Assembly (NCBI GenBank): GCA_009823505.1
Contig: VZQC01005757.1
Span: 654,465 to 718,464, forward strand
Direction: 5' to 3'
DNA: 64,000 nucleotides
DNA from: Rhizomys pruinosus
Lineage: Eukaryota; Chordata; Mammalia; Rodentia; Spalacidae
The first letter of the stretch is position 1; the number at the start of each line of letters is the position of its first letter. Below, piece after piece: positions 23,983 through 34,780 of the stretch. The notes beneath the pieces were generated by a model, which saw only the letters and a list, made by a program, of their open reading frames with translations, searched no databases and had not been told where the DNA came from. The position numbers and the translations under genes are program-made.

Positions 23983-24903
23983 AGCTATTGGATGTACAGG
24001 CATTTAAGAAGTACCAATTATTATGTCAAGCTAAGCTGTAAGCATAGACACAGATGCTTGGATGGTATGCTAATCCACAAACTGTGTTTTCTCTATAAAG
24101 GGTGACAAGGTCTTATTGTGGCTTATAACATCTCCTAACCACTAGAGGATATAAGCTTGTGGCATCCACTGTGACTTATTCCTCCAAGGAGAGAGCTAAT
24201 AGCCAAATAGATTTGGGATATATATAGACACTTGGCTGCCACTATTGCACAGTATCTCCAGGCTGTTGAGGTGTAGCTGATATTGATGGAGGAGTCTTGC
24301 TTGTCTCAGGGAGACCAATATTTTGCTGTATTGCTTTAGTGGCCTTTGGTAACGCTCTCTGGCATTTCAGAGGCCAGTTGTACGCTAGCAAGTGACATCT
24401 CATAACATTTTTCATGCTCACACCAGGTCTTCGACAACAGGGACTTTGTTAGTATGACTAAAAAGGGTATCACTAGAAAAGCTGTCAACCTATGAAGGGA
24501 AACAACCTGAACAGACTGGAGTCCAAAATGACAACTCCAAAGAAATTAGACTGTTTTCTTCTCACCCACTTGTGCCCCTTTTCCAAAGCCAAGGGAATAA
24601 ACTGTGGAAGAGGAGGTGTGGTAGATTGTAAGGGCTGCAGAGAGATAGGGGTGAATCGTGAGACTACAGGAATATAGTCTGGACTCCTAACTGATCAACA
24701 TGCCTGTGCATACAAGCTTCTCCAACTGGACTATGGGAACCTTGGGTTGTTCAATATTTGGACATAGATACTTGCAAAATGCACCAATTACCCAATTGTA
24801 TGACATACTGAGTAACATCAATGTTATCTGCAAACAACTGTGTCATTATATTGTAGAATCCCTTAAAAATAAATAAATAAATAAGAAAAAAAGCCCAGAA
24901 AAA
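23983..24903 (+). mobile_element. L1-type module with 5' inversion, 18-bp TSD
   Basis: The insertion is bounded by an identical 18-bp repeat, aagaaatatgacaataca, at 23965-23982 and 24904-24921, inside L1 ORF2. The left half (to about 24455) is the reverse complement of module positions about 2240-2785. The right half is in the same orientation as about 2890-3200, ending in (AAAT)n. This order, inverted 5' part then direct 3' part between TSDs, is the signature of twin priming by LINE machinery. The last 110 bp match the 3' end of the host L1 at 25215-25310 rather than the tail of module copies 1 and 2. Confidence 0.88.
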
Positions 24904-25319
24904 AAGAAATATGACAATACATGTTATAATGATGTAGGGAAAGAAGAAACTGTGTTCACTGCTCTTCATTGTGTAAAGAAGTGCAACCATTATGGATATC
25001 AGAATAGAAGTTCCTCAAATAAAAGAAAACCAGAATAGAAATACATGGGCACATATCTAAAGGACTCTGTATTCTACCACAGAAACACTTGTGTTTCTTC
25101 ATTATAACATGAAATGGACCAGCTTAGATGTTCACCAACTGATGAAGGGGTCATGAAATGTGGTGTTAGTCCCAGAAAAACAAATGATGAATGGTATCCC
25201 TCATCTGTGGATGCTAGCGCCAATTACCTAATTGTATGGCAAACTGAGGAACGTCAATGTGATCTGAAAACAACTGTGCTCTTATATTGTGAATCCCTTG
25301 AAAAAAAGAAAATGTTGTG

Positions 25320-25705
25320 TATCCAAAAAATGGCATTTATTCAGCTGTGTAGAAAAGGGAAATTAAAATGTCAAGAAAAATGAGTCGCTAAGGAAGGTAT
25401 ATTAAACAAGGTCACCCAAACTTGGCAAGACAAAACTCCATGTCCATTCCCTTACACAGATCCTAGCTTATTATATATACATTAAAATATATAAACAAAT
25501 TTAGGTGTAGGTAAAACTCAAAATAACAGAAAGGAGACCAAGAAAGGTTATTAATAGCTGATGAGGAAGAAGCGGTGATGGACAGAGGGTACATGAGACA
25601 TGAAAGAGGTGAAGGCTGAGGCAAGGGGGCAGTAAGGGGTGTCGGGGGGCACAGATGGGGTCAAAGTGATATCAGGGAAGGAGAATGACTAAAACACACT
25701 TTATT
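25320..25705. other. No recognisable feature
   Basis: A purine-rich stretch (about 25560-25690) of G-rich irregular sequence. No family assigned. It may be a further L1 tail. Confidence 0.4.
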
Positions 25706-25710
25706 AACGT

Positions 25711-26036
25711 GTTATAAATTATATAATTATAAAATTATATAATTATATATTTATATAATTATATAATTGTCACCTGTAGCATATCTTTTATTATCTTCAT
25801 GAAATCTGTCAGTCAGCAGTAAGTAGTAAATATTGGTTCTTACACATCTTAGATGGGTGTCAGGGGAAACACGATCAGTGAAAAGCACAAACCTCTGTTT
25901 CCGTCTTTGCATGTATCTTAACATCCCTGTTTGCTGTGTCTCCATGTTCACATCTCTGTCCTCGTCCAGGAATACCAGGAATTATATAATTATATAATAT
26001 ATTTATATAATTATATAATTATATAATTATATAATT
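25711..26036. repeat. Palindromic AT-rich repeat, split by an insertion
   Basis: Units of TATAATTA, each near-palindromic, run at 25711-25767 and 25984-26036. Between them lies a non-AT segment copied from 27.2-27.4 kb. Such tracts can extrude cruciforms. Confidence 0.92.
25768..25983 (-). repeat. Inverted copy of 27203-27420
   Basis: Read on the minus strand, these 216 bp match 27203-27420 with about four substitutions and one single-base indel, roughly 98% identity. It has no poly(A) tail and no target-site duplication beyond the AT repeat. The two related open frames in the copies are a by-product of the duplication. Confidence 0.95.
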
Positions 26037-26314
26037 TAAATAGCCCCAAAATACTATACATGCATATAGATTATGTTGCTTCTACTGAAGATTGTGATGA
26101 CATAGTTTTAAAATAACTCTCACAGAAATATTGATGGCAAAAGACATGAAAATGTTCCAAATTAAATAATAGAGTAGTATGTATAAGGCAAATAATATCC
26201 AGAAGAAAGTATATGTGGATATATTAATTTGATAAGAAATACCAGTTAAGACAAATACAATATTAAAGATATAGAGTACACAGTGGTAAATGGTGTGGAA
26301 AATAAGTCTAGGCT

Positions 26315-26678
26315 TGTGTTCTCATTCTCTTCAATTGCTGCAACAAAACACTCTGATCAAAAGCAAGTTACAGTTCATCACTGAGGGAGCCCAACATAGG
26401 AACTCAGGGCAGTAACCTGGAGGCAGGAGCTGAAGTACAGGCCATGGAGGAATGCTTCTTGCTCCCCTGGCCCTTGCACAGCCTCCTTTCTTATAAGTAC
26501 AGAACCATATGCCCAGTGGTGGCACCACCCATAATAAACTGGGCCCGCCCACATCACTCAAGAGTCAAGAAAATACTCCACAGATGTGGCCACAGGCCAG
26601 TCCAATTTTGGAAATTCCACAATTGAGGCTCCCTCAATCCAAGTGTGTCAAGTTGACACTGAAGCTATCCAGCACACC
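26315..26678 (-). mobile_element. MaLR-like LTR, antisense, solo
   Basis: Reverse complement of an ERVL-MaLR type LTR common in rodents: 'caattgctgcaac' at the left, 'acctggaggcaggagctgaa', 'ggcaccacccata', then 'tgtgtcaagttgacactg' and 'ccagcacac' at the right. Same family as 62966-63338. No internal region is attached. Confidence 0.8.
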
Positions 26679-27059
26679 TTGTATGCTTTTTAATAAAGCA
26701 ACTCAAGATTTATAAAATAACATTACTATTATGAAAGAAAGAGATTTGTTTAAGATTACATGAGAGTTAAGAACCATAAAAATAATACAACACATGACCC
26801 TTCATCAAGAGGTATATCAGAATTGCTCCAAAAAACCCCCCATAATTTTCCAATTGGTGAAGTTCAAATTAAATATGGATTGATTTTTTTTTTGTTCTGA
26901 GTTTGATTACATTACTATGATGTAAGAGATGTTTTTTCCTGAAGAGTACATGCTGACATAATTAGAAGAGCCATGGTAGCTGCAATTAATTTGTAAGTGG
27001 TTTATACATGCACACAGAAGGGAGTGGGCAAGAGTCGGGAGGGGAAACGATGAAAAGAG

Positions 27060-27420
27060 GACACTCTGGATGCTGTCCTCTGAAGTGTTATGCTCAATTC
27101 CCCAAAGCCACTACTTACAAATGTGATCTTCTTTGGAAAGAGAATCTTCACAGATGTAATTGCATTATGGATCTTGTGATGACATCATTCTGGTTTTAGT
27201 AGAATTCCTGGTATTCCTGGACGAAGACAGAGATGTGAACATGGAGACACAGCAAACAGGGATGTTAAGATACATGCGAAGACGGAAACAGAGGTTTGTG
27301 CTTTTCACTGATCGTGTTTCCCCTGACACCCATCTAAGATGTGTAAGAACCAATATTCACTACTTACTGCTGAGTGACAGATTTCATGAAGATAATAAAA
27401 AGATATGCTACAGGTGACAA
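27060..27420 (+). mobile_element. Ancient LTR-like sequence; source of the inverted copy
   Basis: 'aaatgtgatcttctttgga', 'cttcacagatgtaatt' and a gacaga-gatgtgaac-type run resemble an old mammalian LTR, family not certain. Positions 27203-27420 are the segment found inverted at 25768-25983. Similarity to the old repeat extends left of the copied part, so this is the likely source. Confidence 0.5.
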
Positions 27421-27735
27421 ATATTTAGCACCATTTTTATAAGAGAAGACTTATGTAACTCAAAGGTAAGCAGCATAGGAGAGTCACACGTTACAATTAG
27501 AAAATGTCAAGACATTTACTGATGTCTCATCAGGATAAGGGGATGGTAAATAAACCACAAAAAGTTTCTTGACAATAACCATTAGGTAAATTCTAGACCA
27601 CAATGAAATGTCACTATACACCCATGATATATATGTAAAGCTACACGAAGAGCAACTACATCTAATGCCTCACTCCTAGTGTGCTGTTTTTTGCTTCTAA
27701 CATACAGAAAAGTATTATCTAGTGTTTATTTCCAT
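27420..27735. other. No recognisable feature
   Basis: AT-rich. A short segment near 27510-27640 ('tgtctcatcaggataagg') may be decayed L1. Nothing firm. Confidence 0.4.
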
Positions 27736-27737
27736 CT

Positions 27738-28022
27738 GTGTGTGTGTGTGCGTGTGCGCACGTGCGCACACATGCACATGCACCCACGCTCATATCTTTG
27801 TGTGCCCCCACGCTCAGCCTTGGAGTCTGCTACAGGAAGTGGAGCCCACTGGTCAGCTGGACTGCCTGCACAGAGTGCTGTGGATGTGTCTATCTCTGCC
27901 TTCCAGCCCTGGGCTTGCAGGTGTGGACTGCCACAGGCAGCTCTTCACACTGATGCTGAGGATCTGAACTCTGGTTGTCATGCTTGCACACAAGGTCTTA
28001 TCCACTAAGCTGTATCTGCAAC
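27738..28022 (-). mobile_element. TG-tract plus old B4-like SINE
   Basis: An irregular TG/CG/CA tract (27738-27790) leads into a sequence ending 'gaggatctgaactctgg', 'tcatgcttgcacacaaggtc' and 'tccactaagctg', the reverse complement of a tRNA-like SINE head. The middle (27810-27940) is GC-rich and unassigned. Confidence 0.5.
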
Positions 28023-28054
28023 ACCTCATTCAATTTTTATGTCCTCTAAATAAT

Positions 28055-28420
28055 ACACAGAATCTACAAAGAACTAAAACAACAAAGAATCAAGAAAACA
28101 AATGACCTAACTAAAAGGCCATGGATCTGAACAGAGAATTCTCAAAAGAAGAAATACAGATGTCAAAGAAATACCTTTTTAAAAAGTGTTCAGGGGCTAG
28201 AGAGATGGCTCAGCAGTTAAGAGCACCAACTGCCCTTGCAGAGGACCTGGGTTCGATTCCCAACACCCACATGGCGGCTAAGAACCATCTTTAACTCCAG
28301 TTCCAGGGGAATCTGACGCCCTCTTCTGACCTCCGTGGCATTGCACGACATGGGTGCACCAACCTACATGCAGACAGTACACTCATACACATAAAAATAA
28401 TAAATAAATGAATACATGAA

Positions 28421-28451
<31 letters not shown>

Positions 28452-29835
28452 GATTTCATTTTGTCCCAGTCAGACTGGCTAAGATCAAGAGAACAAATGA
28501 TACCAAATGCTGGAGAGGATGTGGGGAAAGTGATTAGCTCATTCACCACTAATCAGATTGCATACTCCTGCAATGACCAAGGAAATCAGTGTGAAGAATT
28601 CTTAGAAAATTAAAAATGCACCTACTATGTGATCCAGTTATACCACTCCTTGCCATATACCCCAAAGACTCATCTTATTGGAGACATGCTGGTGCATCTA
28701 TGTTTGTTGCTGCTCTTTTCACAATAGCTATGAAATGGAAACAACCCAAATGTCCCTCAACTGATGAGTGGATAATGAAAATGTGGTGCATTTACACAAT
28801 GGAGTTCTACTCAGTGGTAACAAAAGACAAAAATCATGAAATTTTCAGGTAAATGAATGGGACTAGAAATTATTACATTAAATGAAGTAATGCAGACTCA
28901 GAAAAACAATGGATGTATGTTCTCCCTCATTTGTGGATCTTAGCACTAAATCCTCATATGTAAGTACATATCCTGATGTAACTGCAGGACCCGGGTAAAT
29001 GGAAAGGAAGCAGCGAGGCAAAGGAAAAGGAGCCTGAGAGATAGGAACCATAGGAGATCTGTTACCAAGGGGGTAGTGGGTAAAATGGGGGTGTTTAAAT
29101 GGAAGGGGAATAGAGATGGTTTCACAAGGAAGCACGGGATAAAGGCAAAGCAGGTCAAGAGAGGAGAATAGTGGGAGACAGGTGTTAATCAAGCATGAAA
29201 ATGGTGTCACTTCAACTGGGGAGGGAACACGGAGGATTAGATAGGAAGGGGGGGAGATAAATAACACTTAGCTATGTGAAAAACCAGAAGGAAGTGCATT
29301 AGTTCAAAAGCCTACTGAAAAATTACACATACAATCTTTCCACAGGAGTCCATGTGTATAGGTGAAAGCTACATAACAAGACACAGTGCCAGACAGGAAA
29401 AACCTCCCTTCAACTTGTTGGCTAGGGCAGTCCATGAGATGCCCCAAATTACACAGTCTATTGCCATAGCCCTTGATTGCCTACCAGACCTCCAAGTAAT
29501 ATCCAATTGCTGAAGACATGCTTCTGATACAGGCCTTGGAGCAAAGAGCTAGAATTGACCTTGAAGGTACTTCCTTGAAGGCTAGCTCTCATAGCTTTGG
29601 AGGATACTATGCAAGCTCCTAAGGGGGAATATCAATAGAAGTTCCAATCCCAGATTTAAGTCAATAACTATAACCAGCTCAGAGAACTACACTGGAGCTC
29701 TTGTGGTGCTTTTATGTCAGGGGTAATCAACAGCTACCTAAATGGACTTAATACACTGTCAATGTGAGGGAACTCATATGTGATACTGCAAACACAGCCA
29801 AGTATACATGGCTGTAGAGGTCACATCTTTTTTAT
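28055..29835 (+). mobile_element. L1 LINE, ORF2 3' end and Lx-like 3' UTR
   Basis: ORF2 part: 'aagaactaaaacaacaaaga', 'gagaggatgtggggaaagtg', 'aaatgtccctcaactgatga' and 'tctccctcatttgtgg'. From about 28930 it continues into a G-rich polypurine stretch and then an Lx-like 3' UTR ('ggagtccatgtgtatagg', 'ttgattgcctaccagacc', 'ctccaagtaat'). Several stops break the frame. A B2 splits the ORF2 part. Confidence 0.9.
28193..28451 (+). mobile_element. B2 SINE in L1
   Basis: Sense B2 with 'gggttcgattccc' B box, 'cacccacatggcggctaag' and a long (AAAT)n tail. It lacks the 17-bp duplication and keeps the complete 'gcagacagtacactc' segment. Confidence 0.96.
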
Positions 29836-30496
29836 GTGTTTTAATTGTTTCTTTTGTATTGTAGTTGTTAATTCATTACATATGAGAATAACTTTTTAAG
29901 TTTTTGGAAATTTCATTCATGAATACTGCATTTACATAATTTCTATCCCACCTCTCTCCTTCTTACCCCCGCCTCCAATTCCTCCAACTCTCTCAATTTT
30001 GCGACATCTTTAAGTATCTTTCTTTGGTGTTATTGCTTAGTAAACCATCAGTATAGCACTATACTGAAGAAAAGTAGACTGAGTAAATATACTTGTTTCA
30101 TACCTGATATCAGAAGAAATGTTCTCAGTATTTCTAAATTTAATAAGATGTTGGCTATAGCTTTTTGTGTGTATGTATTATTCTAAGGTATATTCCTTCT
30201 ATTCCTTACTACTTTTGTTATGAAAGGATATTGGACTTCATCAAAGGGCTCTTTTGTGTCTACTAATATAGTCATGTGATTTCTATCTTTAGGTCTCTTT
30301 ATGTGGTGAATTGCATTTATTACCTTATGTGTGTTGAACCATTTTGGCATGGCTGGTATTAAATCAATGTGGTCATATTTTACAAACTTCTTTATATATT
30401 GACTTCAGTTTGCAAATATTTTATTGACAATGTTTGCACTTATGTTCATCAGAGAAATTGGTATTAGTTTTTTTGCATCTTTGTCTATTAAAATGT

Positions 30497-30750
30497 TTTT
30501 AATTAATTTAATTATTCTTATTTTATGTGTATGAGTTTTGCTTGGATGTATGTAAAGTGCATCTGTGATGTACAATGCCTGCAGAGGCCCAAAGATGGCA
30601 TTGAATCTCCTGGAACTGGAGTTTTAGATGGTAGTTAGCTATCATGTGAGTGCCCAGAACTCAGCCAGGGTTCTCTGGAAGAACAGTATGAATGTTCCTA
30701 CCTGCTGAGCAGAAGAATGTTCCTACCTGCTGAGCCATCTCTCCAGTGCT
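30497..30750 (-). mobile_element. B2 SINE with a 26-bp local duplication
   Basis: Old antisense B2: 'tgcctgcagaggcccaaaga', 'cctggaactggagttttaga', 'tgagccatctctccag'. A 21-bp stretch, 'gaatgttcctacctgctgagc', beginning at 30690 is repeated at 30716, giving a 26-bp tandem duplication within the head. Confidence 0.9.
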
Positions 30751-30892
30751 CCCCCACCCCCCTGCCCTTGTGCTTTTTGGTATCAGAGTTGGCTTCATAA
30801 AATAAATTCTTTAGTACTCTGTTAATGTCTATCTTGCGGAATATTTTGAGGAGGATTAGAGCTAGATTTTTCTTTAAAAGTTTGGTCAAAGG

Positions 30893-31232
30893 CCAAGAAT
30901 ACCAGCTTAGTGAGTAAAATGCTTCTGCTCAAGCATGGAGACCTGAGTTTGAATCCCTCAAACTCATGTAAAGACAGACATGGTAGTGGTCATCTGTAAC
31001 AGGAGGCAGAGACAGGACAATCTCTGGGAAGTTGCAAGCAAGCTAGCAACTTAGCCTGGCATACACAGTGGCAAAGAAGACAAGACCCTCTCTCAAACCA
31101 TGTGGAAGCCAAGGGCTGGCTCTTGAGGCTCTTCTCTGAGTTCCACACACACAGGCCATGGCATATGCATGCTGTGAATATTCATACATATGAACACACA
31201 CTCCAAGAGATTCTAAATGAATGAATAAATAA
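30893..31232 (+). mobile_element. B4 SINE (ID-B1 composite)
   Basis: The ID-like head 'gtgagtaaaatgcttctgct' and 'cctgagtttgaatccctc' is followed by a B1-like part ('aggaggcagagacagg', 'gaccctctctcaaacca') and a 'gttccacacacac' tail. Order and orientation fit B4. It sits in the antisense L1. Confidence 0.8.
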
Positions 31233-31364
31233 ATATCCTGGGCTTTTGTTAGTTGTTTGACTCTAATTCTTCAATGGCATTGCTTTTATGAATCTGTTTA
31301 AATTGTTTATATCAAGGTGATTTGATTGTGACTAGCCATTTACATATAGGAATTTGGTTTTGGG

Positions 31365-31540
31365 CTTTTGAGAGATGGCTTTGTTTTATATTTCAGGCTG
31401 GCCCAGAAGTTTCCATGTAGTTCAAGCTGGCCTGAATTTTGCTAATAGCCCAGATTTGTCTTGAAATTATTGTTCCCCTGACTCTACTATCTGAATGTTT
31501 GAATCATAGGTTTAGTCCTCCAAGCCTGTCTCAAAACTAC
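31365..31540 (-). mobile_element. Possible decayed B1-like fragments
   Basis: 'tttcaggctggcccagaagt' and 'agttcaagctggcctgaatt' resemble B1 in reverse complement with many changes. Assignment is weak. Confidence 0.35.
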
Positions 31541-31566
31541 CTTGTTTTTAAAAACTTTACTGTTTG

Positions 31567-32396
31567 GCTCTCTCCTTGGAGGAATAACCCACGGCTGATG
31601 TCACAAGCTTACATCCTCTAATGGTTAGGAGATGTTATAAACCACACGAAGACTCTGCCATACTTGACAGAAGAAAATGTAGATCATGAATTGACATACC
31701 ATCCAAACATCCGTGTCTATACCAAAGTTACCTACCATAACAATTAGTACTGTTTAAATACCCATATATCTAATTGTGTGTGCTTCATTAGTAGGATCGA
31801 AAGGCTATATATTATACTGTTTAAATACCTAAATATCTAATTGCATGTGCTTCATTAGTAGGATCGAAAGGTTAAGCCTGGACAAGCTGGCAGCCCATGA
31901 AAGAAAACAGCCAGAACTGACTAGAGACCAAGACATCAGCTCCAGAGAAAGTAGAGTGTTTTGCTTCTCATCTACCTGTGCCCCTTTTCTAAGCTTAGGG
32001 AACAATCTGCTGAAGAGGGGGTGTGGTAGAATGTAAGGGCTTCGATTGGGGTTAATGGTGAAACTACAACAATATAGACTGGACACTCATTTGATCAACT
32101 CGATTGAACATACAAGCCCCCCCTTTCAGGATGTTGGGACCCATGAGCTGTGTGGGTTTGGGCACAACTGCTTGCAAATTGGTTTTACATGAAGGATGCT
32201 TGTACTCACAAATTATCACCTATTGTTAAAAAAAATGAAAACAAAACAAAACAAAAGATGCAGAAAACTTACGGCAGAATGCACGATCTGCGATGGGTAG
32301 GGGTGGGGTGGGGGGGAAGGGAAGGGGATATATGCCTGAACTGAATTGGAAAATGATGTATGAAATACACAAAGCATCAATAAAAATAAATTAAAA
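31567..32396 (+). mobile_element. L1-linked 3' module, copy 2, 17-bp TSD
   Basis: 830 bp closely matching 2586-3412, ending 'gcatcaataaaaataaatt' and poly(A). The flanking sequence aaaaactttactgtttg is duplicated at 31550-31566 and 32397-32413, so this is a discrete, 5'-truncated LINE-type insertion with defined ends. Differences from copy 1 are scattered substitutions and small indels. The 67-bp internal duplication (31748, 31815) is present. Non-coding. Confidence 0.93.
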
Positions 32397-32414
32397 AAAA
32401 ACTTTACTGTTTGT

Positions 32415-33640
32415 TGAAAAGTCTGTATTCAGTCAGTCTTTCCTTAAGTGTGGACTCTCTTTTAATTAGTGCTGTTTGAAATTCCTGTTTGTGTTGTTTT
32501 ACAGCATCCCAATGCTACTTCAAAAGTATTTTGTTAATTTTTCATCTCTAAGCTTAAGATTTCTTTGTAATTCCTAAATCTGAGTCTTATCTTAGTCAGT
32601 TTCAGTGTCATATTTCTTTGTTATCACTGTTCAGCTGACCACAAGTTCAAGTTACTTACATGTGAAACATTCACACCCTGGCCTCCAAGACGGCCCTCTT
32701 CTTCATGGCTCTTATCACGTCATCCCTTCATTCTCTATTCTGTCAACAATTTTCAGTTTCATTTTGCACTTCACTGATTTTTTTCAGCTCATTTTTGTTA
32801 TGAGGTGGTACCTAAACCAAACCATTGACATTGTAGTGAAAATAAATTTCTTTTTTTTCTGTATGCCCAAATTTTCATCTTTAAAAAGAACGTTTATCTT
32901 CTAACACTTGCTTTATGTTCTCTTATTTCTTGAGTTATACATATATTAAAAACTGAGAAAATAAATGATTATAATGACTGACAAAACATTTATTTTCTAT
33001 TATACATCTTCTGTATTCTGAAGTTGGAATTGTTAGCTTTGTTGTTTTTATTTAAATATTTATTATTGCTTCTTAAAAATAACACGATTACATTGAAAAG
33101 CCATAGTTGTGGTCCTCTCCTGTAAGGCACAATTCCACATTTATCTGTTGATGGGCTGGTGGTTAGAACAGTTTGGAGGATGGAGGACTTGGAAAATGAA
33201 TGTATAACAAACTCACATTACAGCAGCAGTGATAAGTTTCATGGTATTTTTGAAGTTTGTTAATACAGTTTTGTCACTAAATAATACTTAAAAATTAGAG
33301 TAGACATATAGGATTACAAATTTACATTCTAAAATATAATTGTATATTTTAGTATGATGATTGTATCAGTTTATTTATTAAAATACATTTTTAACTTCAT
33401 AGACTGTGATATTTTTTAGTCTCTAGAAGGTCATTAGGTGTTTTATAATTTCTGAAGAGCACAGGCGAAGATACACTGGGGATGTAGAAGAGTAATAGAA
33501 AAATGATTGACAACCCCTTGGTGCCTGGAAATGGGTCAGGCCTAACTTCATGGCTTGGATGCCCATGTGTGTATCCAACTGTGGAGTCAAGCCCACAGCT
33601 GGTCATCAAGGGAGTGGGAGGTCCGTTCAAGAGAATTAGT
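32415..33640. other. No recognisable feature
   Basis: AT-rich, with a moderately complex segment at 32600-32870. No named repeat and no convincing exon. Confidence 0.45.
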
Positions 33641-33857
33641 CAGACCAAGACTTGAATTCTCAAATGAGAAAACCCTCTCCTGTTCCCACCATAAGCCCCA
33701 CTGAGAGGCAAAGCCACTGCCATGCTCTACCTGGGACCTTGGGGGAGGGGGCATTACAGGGAATTTACTCTCTCAGAGAGTTGAAACCGCTGCTTAATAG
33801 TGGGAAGTCCTCCGTCCTCCAAGCCGCTCCACCACCAGATAAATGTGAAATTGTGCC

Positions 33858-34345
33858 TTATGGGAGGGGACCACAACTATGGCTCACAGGAGGGGACCAC
33901 AGCACCAGAATTATGGGAGACAACCACAGCTCCAGGGTCACAGGAGGGGACAACCGTGGCTCCCAGGAGAGGACCATCCCCAGCTCAGGAGAGGATTAAC
34001 AGTTCTAGTTTAACATGAGGGGACCACAACTCCAGGTTCATAGGAGGTACCACTTCTCTAGCACATAGGAGGGACAGGATTATGGGAGGAGAGCACAGCT
34101 CAGGGGAGACAAAGCCCAGTTCCAAGGTCACGGTAGATGGCCACAGCTCCAGCTCACTAGAAGAGAACACAGCTCAGGATCCTGGGAGGGGACCACCACT
34201 ACAAGTTCATGGAGGCTACCACAATGCTAGGCTCTCGGGAAGGGACCCGAGCTAGATGCTCACTGGAGGGGACCACAGCTCCAGGTTCACAGGAAAAAGA
34301 CCACAGCTTCCCGTTCACAGGAGGCAAGCATAGTTCCAGCCTCAC
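33858..34345. repeat. Degenerate 26-28-bp minisatellite, about 18-19 units
   Basis: Units begin GGAGGGGACCACAGCTCCAG or variants and end in a TTCACA-like stretch. Clear units start near 33865, 33891, 33918, 34016, 34185, 34265 and 34291. Units differ at many positions and several are shortened. The long frame at 33652-33999 and the opposite one at 33985-34170 read through the array and are not genes. It lies beside the antisense ERV LTR at 34.8-35.3 kb, on the side where that element's internal region would be. Confidence 0.92.
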
Positions 34346-34349
34346 TAGA

Positions 34350-34780
34350 AGAATCATAATTTCAATTACTATGATTCCTACTATTTTCCTGTCTCCAATG
34401 CTCTGTTCACGTGATTATACTTGTGTTCAAGATAGAGCATTTTAGCTTCTGTGGTGCAAAGGCAACAGTCACTTGCTGGCCTGAGTTTCCACTAGAGGGA
34501 TATTAATTTTGGGAAAATCACTTTTTTGCATCAGCTCAGGGATATAGATGGGTCAGTTGTTTTCTTTTTCATGGCCAAGGACTCAGTTGGACTTCAGATA
34601 CCAGAAGTATCACGTCTCCTTTCTTGGTCAGGGTCACCAGTGCTGAACCTTCTTACTGGGGTCACATTCTGCTGCAGCCACCACATCTTGGCTTCTCAGC
34701 CATTTTCTTTCTCACTTGCCAAGTCCTTTTTTGCCCGCACTCTGGGGTTATTCCTCTTTCTCTTTGGTGTAGGTTGCCTG
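34350..34780. other. Unassigned sequence between minisatellite and LTR
   Basis: If the LTR to the right is part of a longer ERV, this would be its leader region in antisense. I found no clear primer binding site, so this remains inference. Confidence 0.35.

Larger units (their letters stand above)
22190..25315 (+). mobile_element. L1 LINE, ORF2 3' half to 3' end, with four insertions
   Basis: A broken L1 in sense. Landmarks in order: 'aaattaacatacaaacaata', 'gaaatctacaatgaaaactt', 'ttcaattcctatccaaattcc', 'aacaaatggtgctggcaaaac', 'acacttctccaaagaagaaac', 'ctacaatgagataccacatc', then 'ccctcatctgtggatgctag' at the ORF2 end. The frame is broken by stops, indels and at least one internal deletion near 25165. 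The 3' UTR is very short (about 25215-25315). Three B1s and one L1-type element lie inside. Confidence 0.9.
29885..31360 (-). mobile_element. L1 LINE, antisense, ORF2 pieces
   Basis: The left edge resembles a short 3' UTR (pyrimidine-rich 29940-30000). From 30060 the reverse complement follows ORF2: 'atagctttttgtgtg', 'gtcatgtgatttctatcttt', 'gaaccattttggcatggctgg', 'ttggcttcataaaataaatt'. A B2 and a B4 are inserted. No open frame. Confidence 0.8.

Noticed and set aside
25751..27417. Two similar open frames suggesting a small gene pair
   Set aside because: The similarity is fully explained by the 216-bp inverted DNA duplication, and the source looks like an old LTR.
33652..33999. 115-codon frame with repeated Gly/Ser-rich motifs
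   Set aside because: It runs into the minisatellite; the repeated residues are the repeat unit read in frame, and opposite-strand frames are also open.
33858..34345. Regular 26-28-bp units, considered as a CRISPR array
   Set aside because: No alternation of constant repeats and unique spacers; units are contiguous and degenerate, in a rodent genome.
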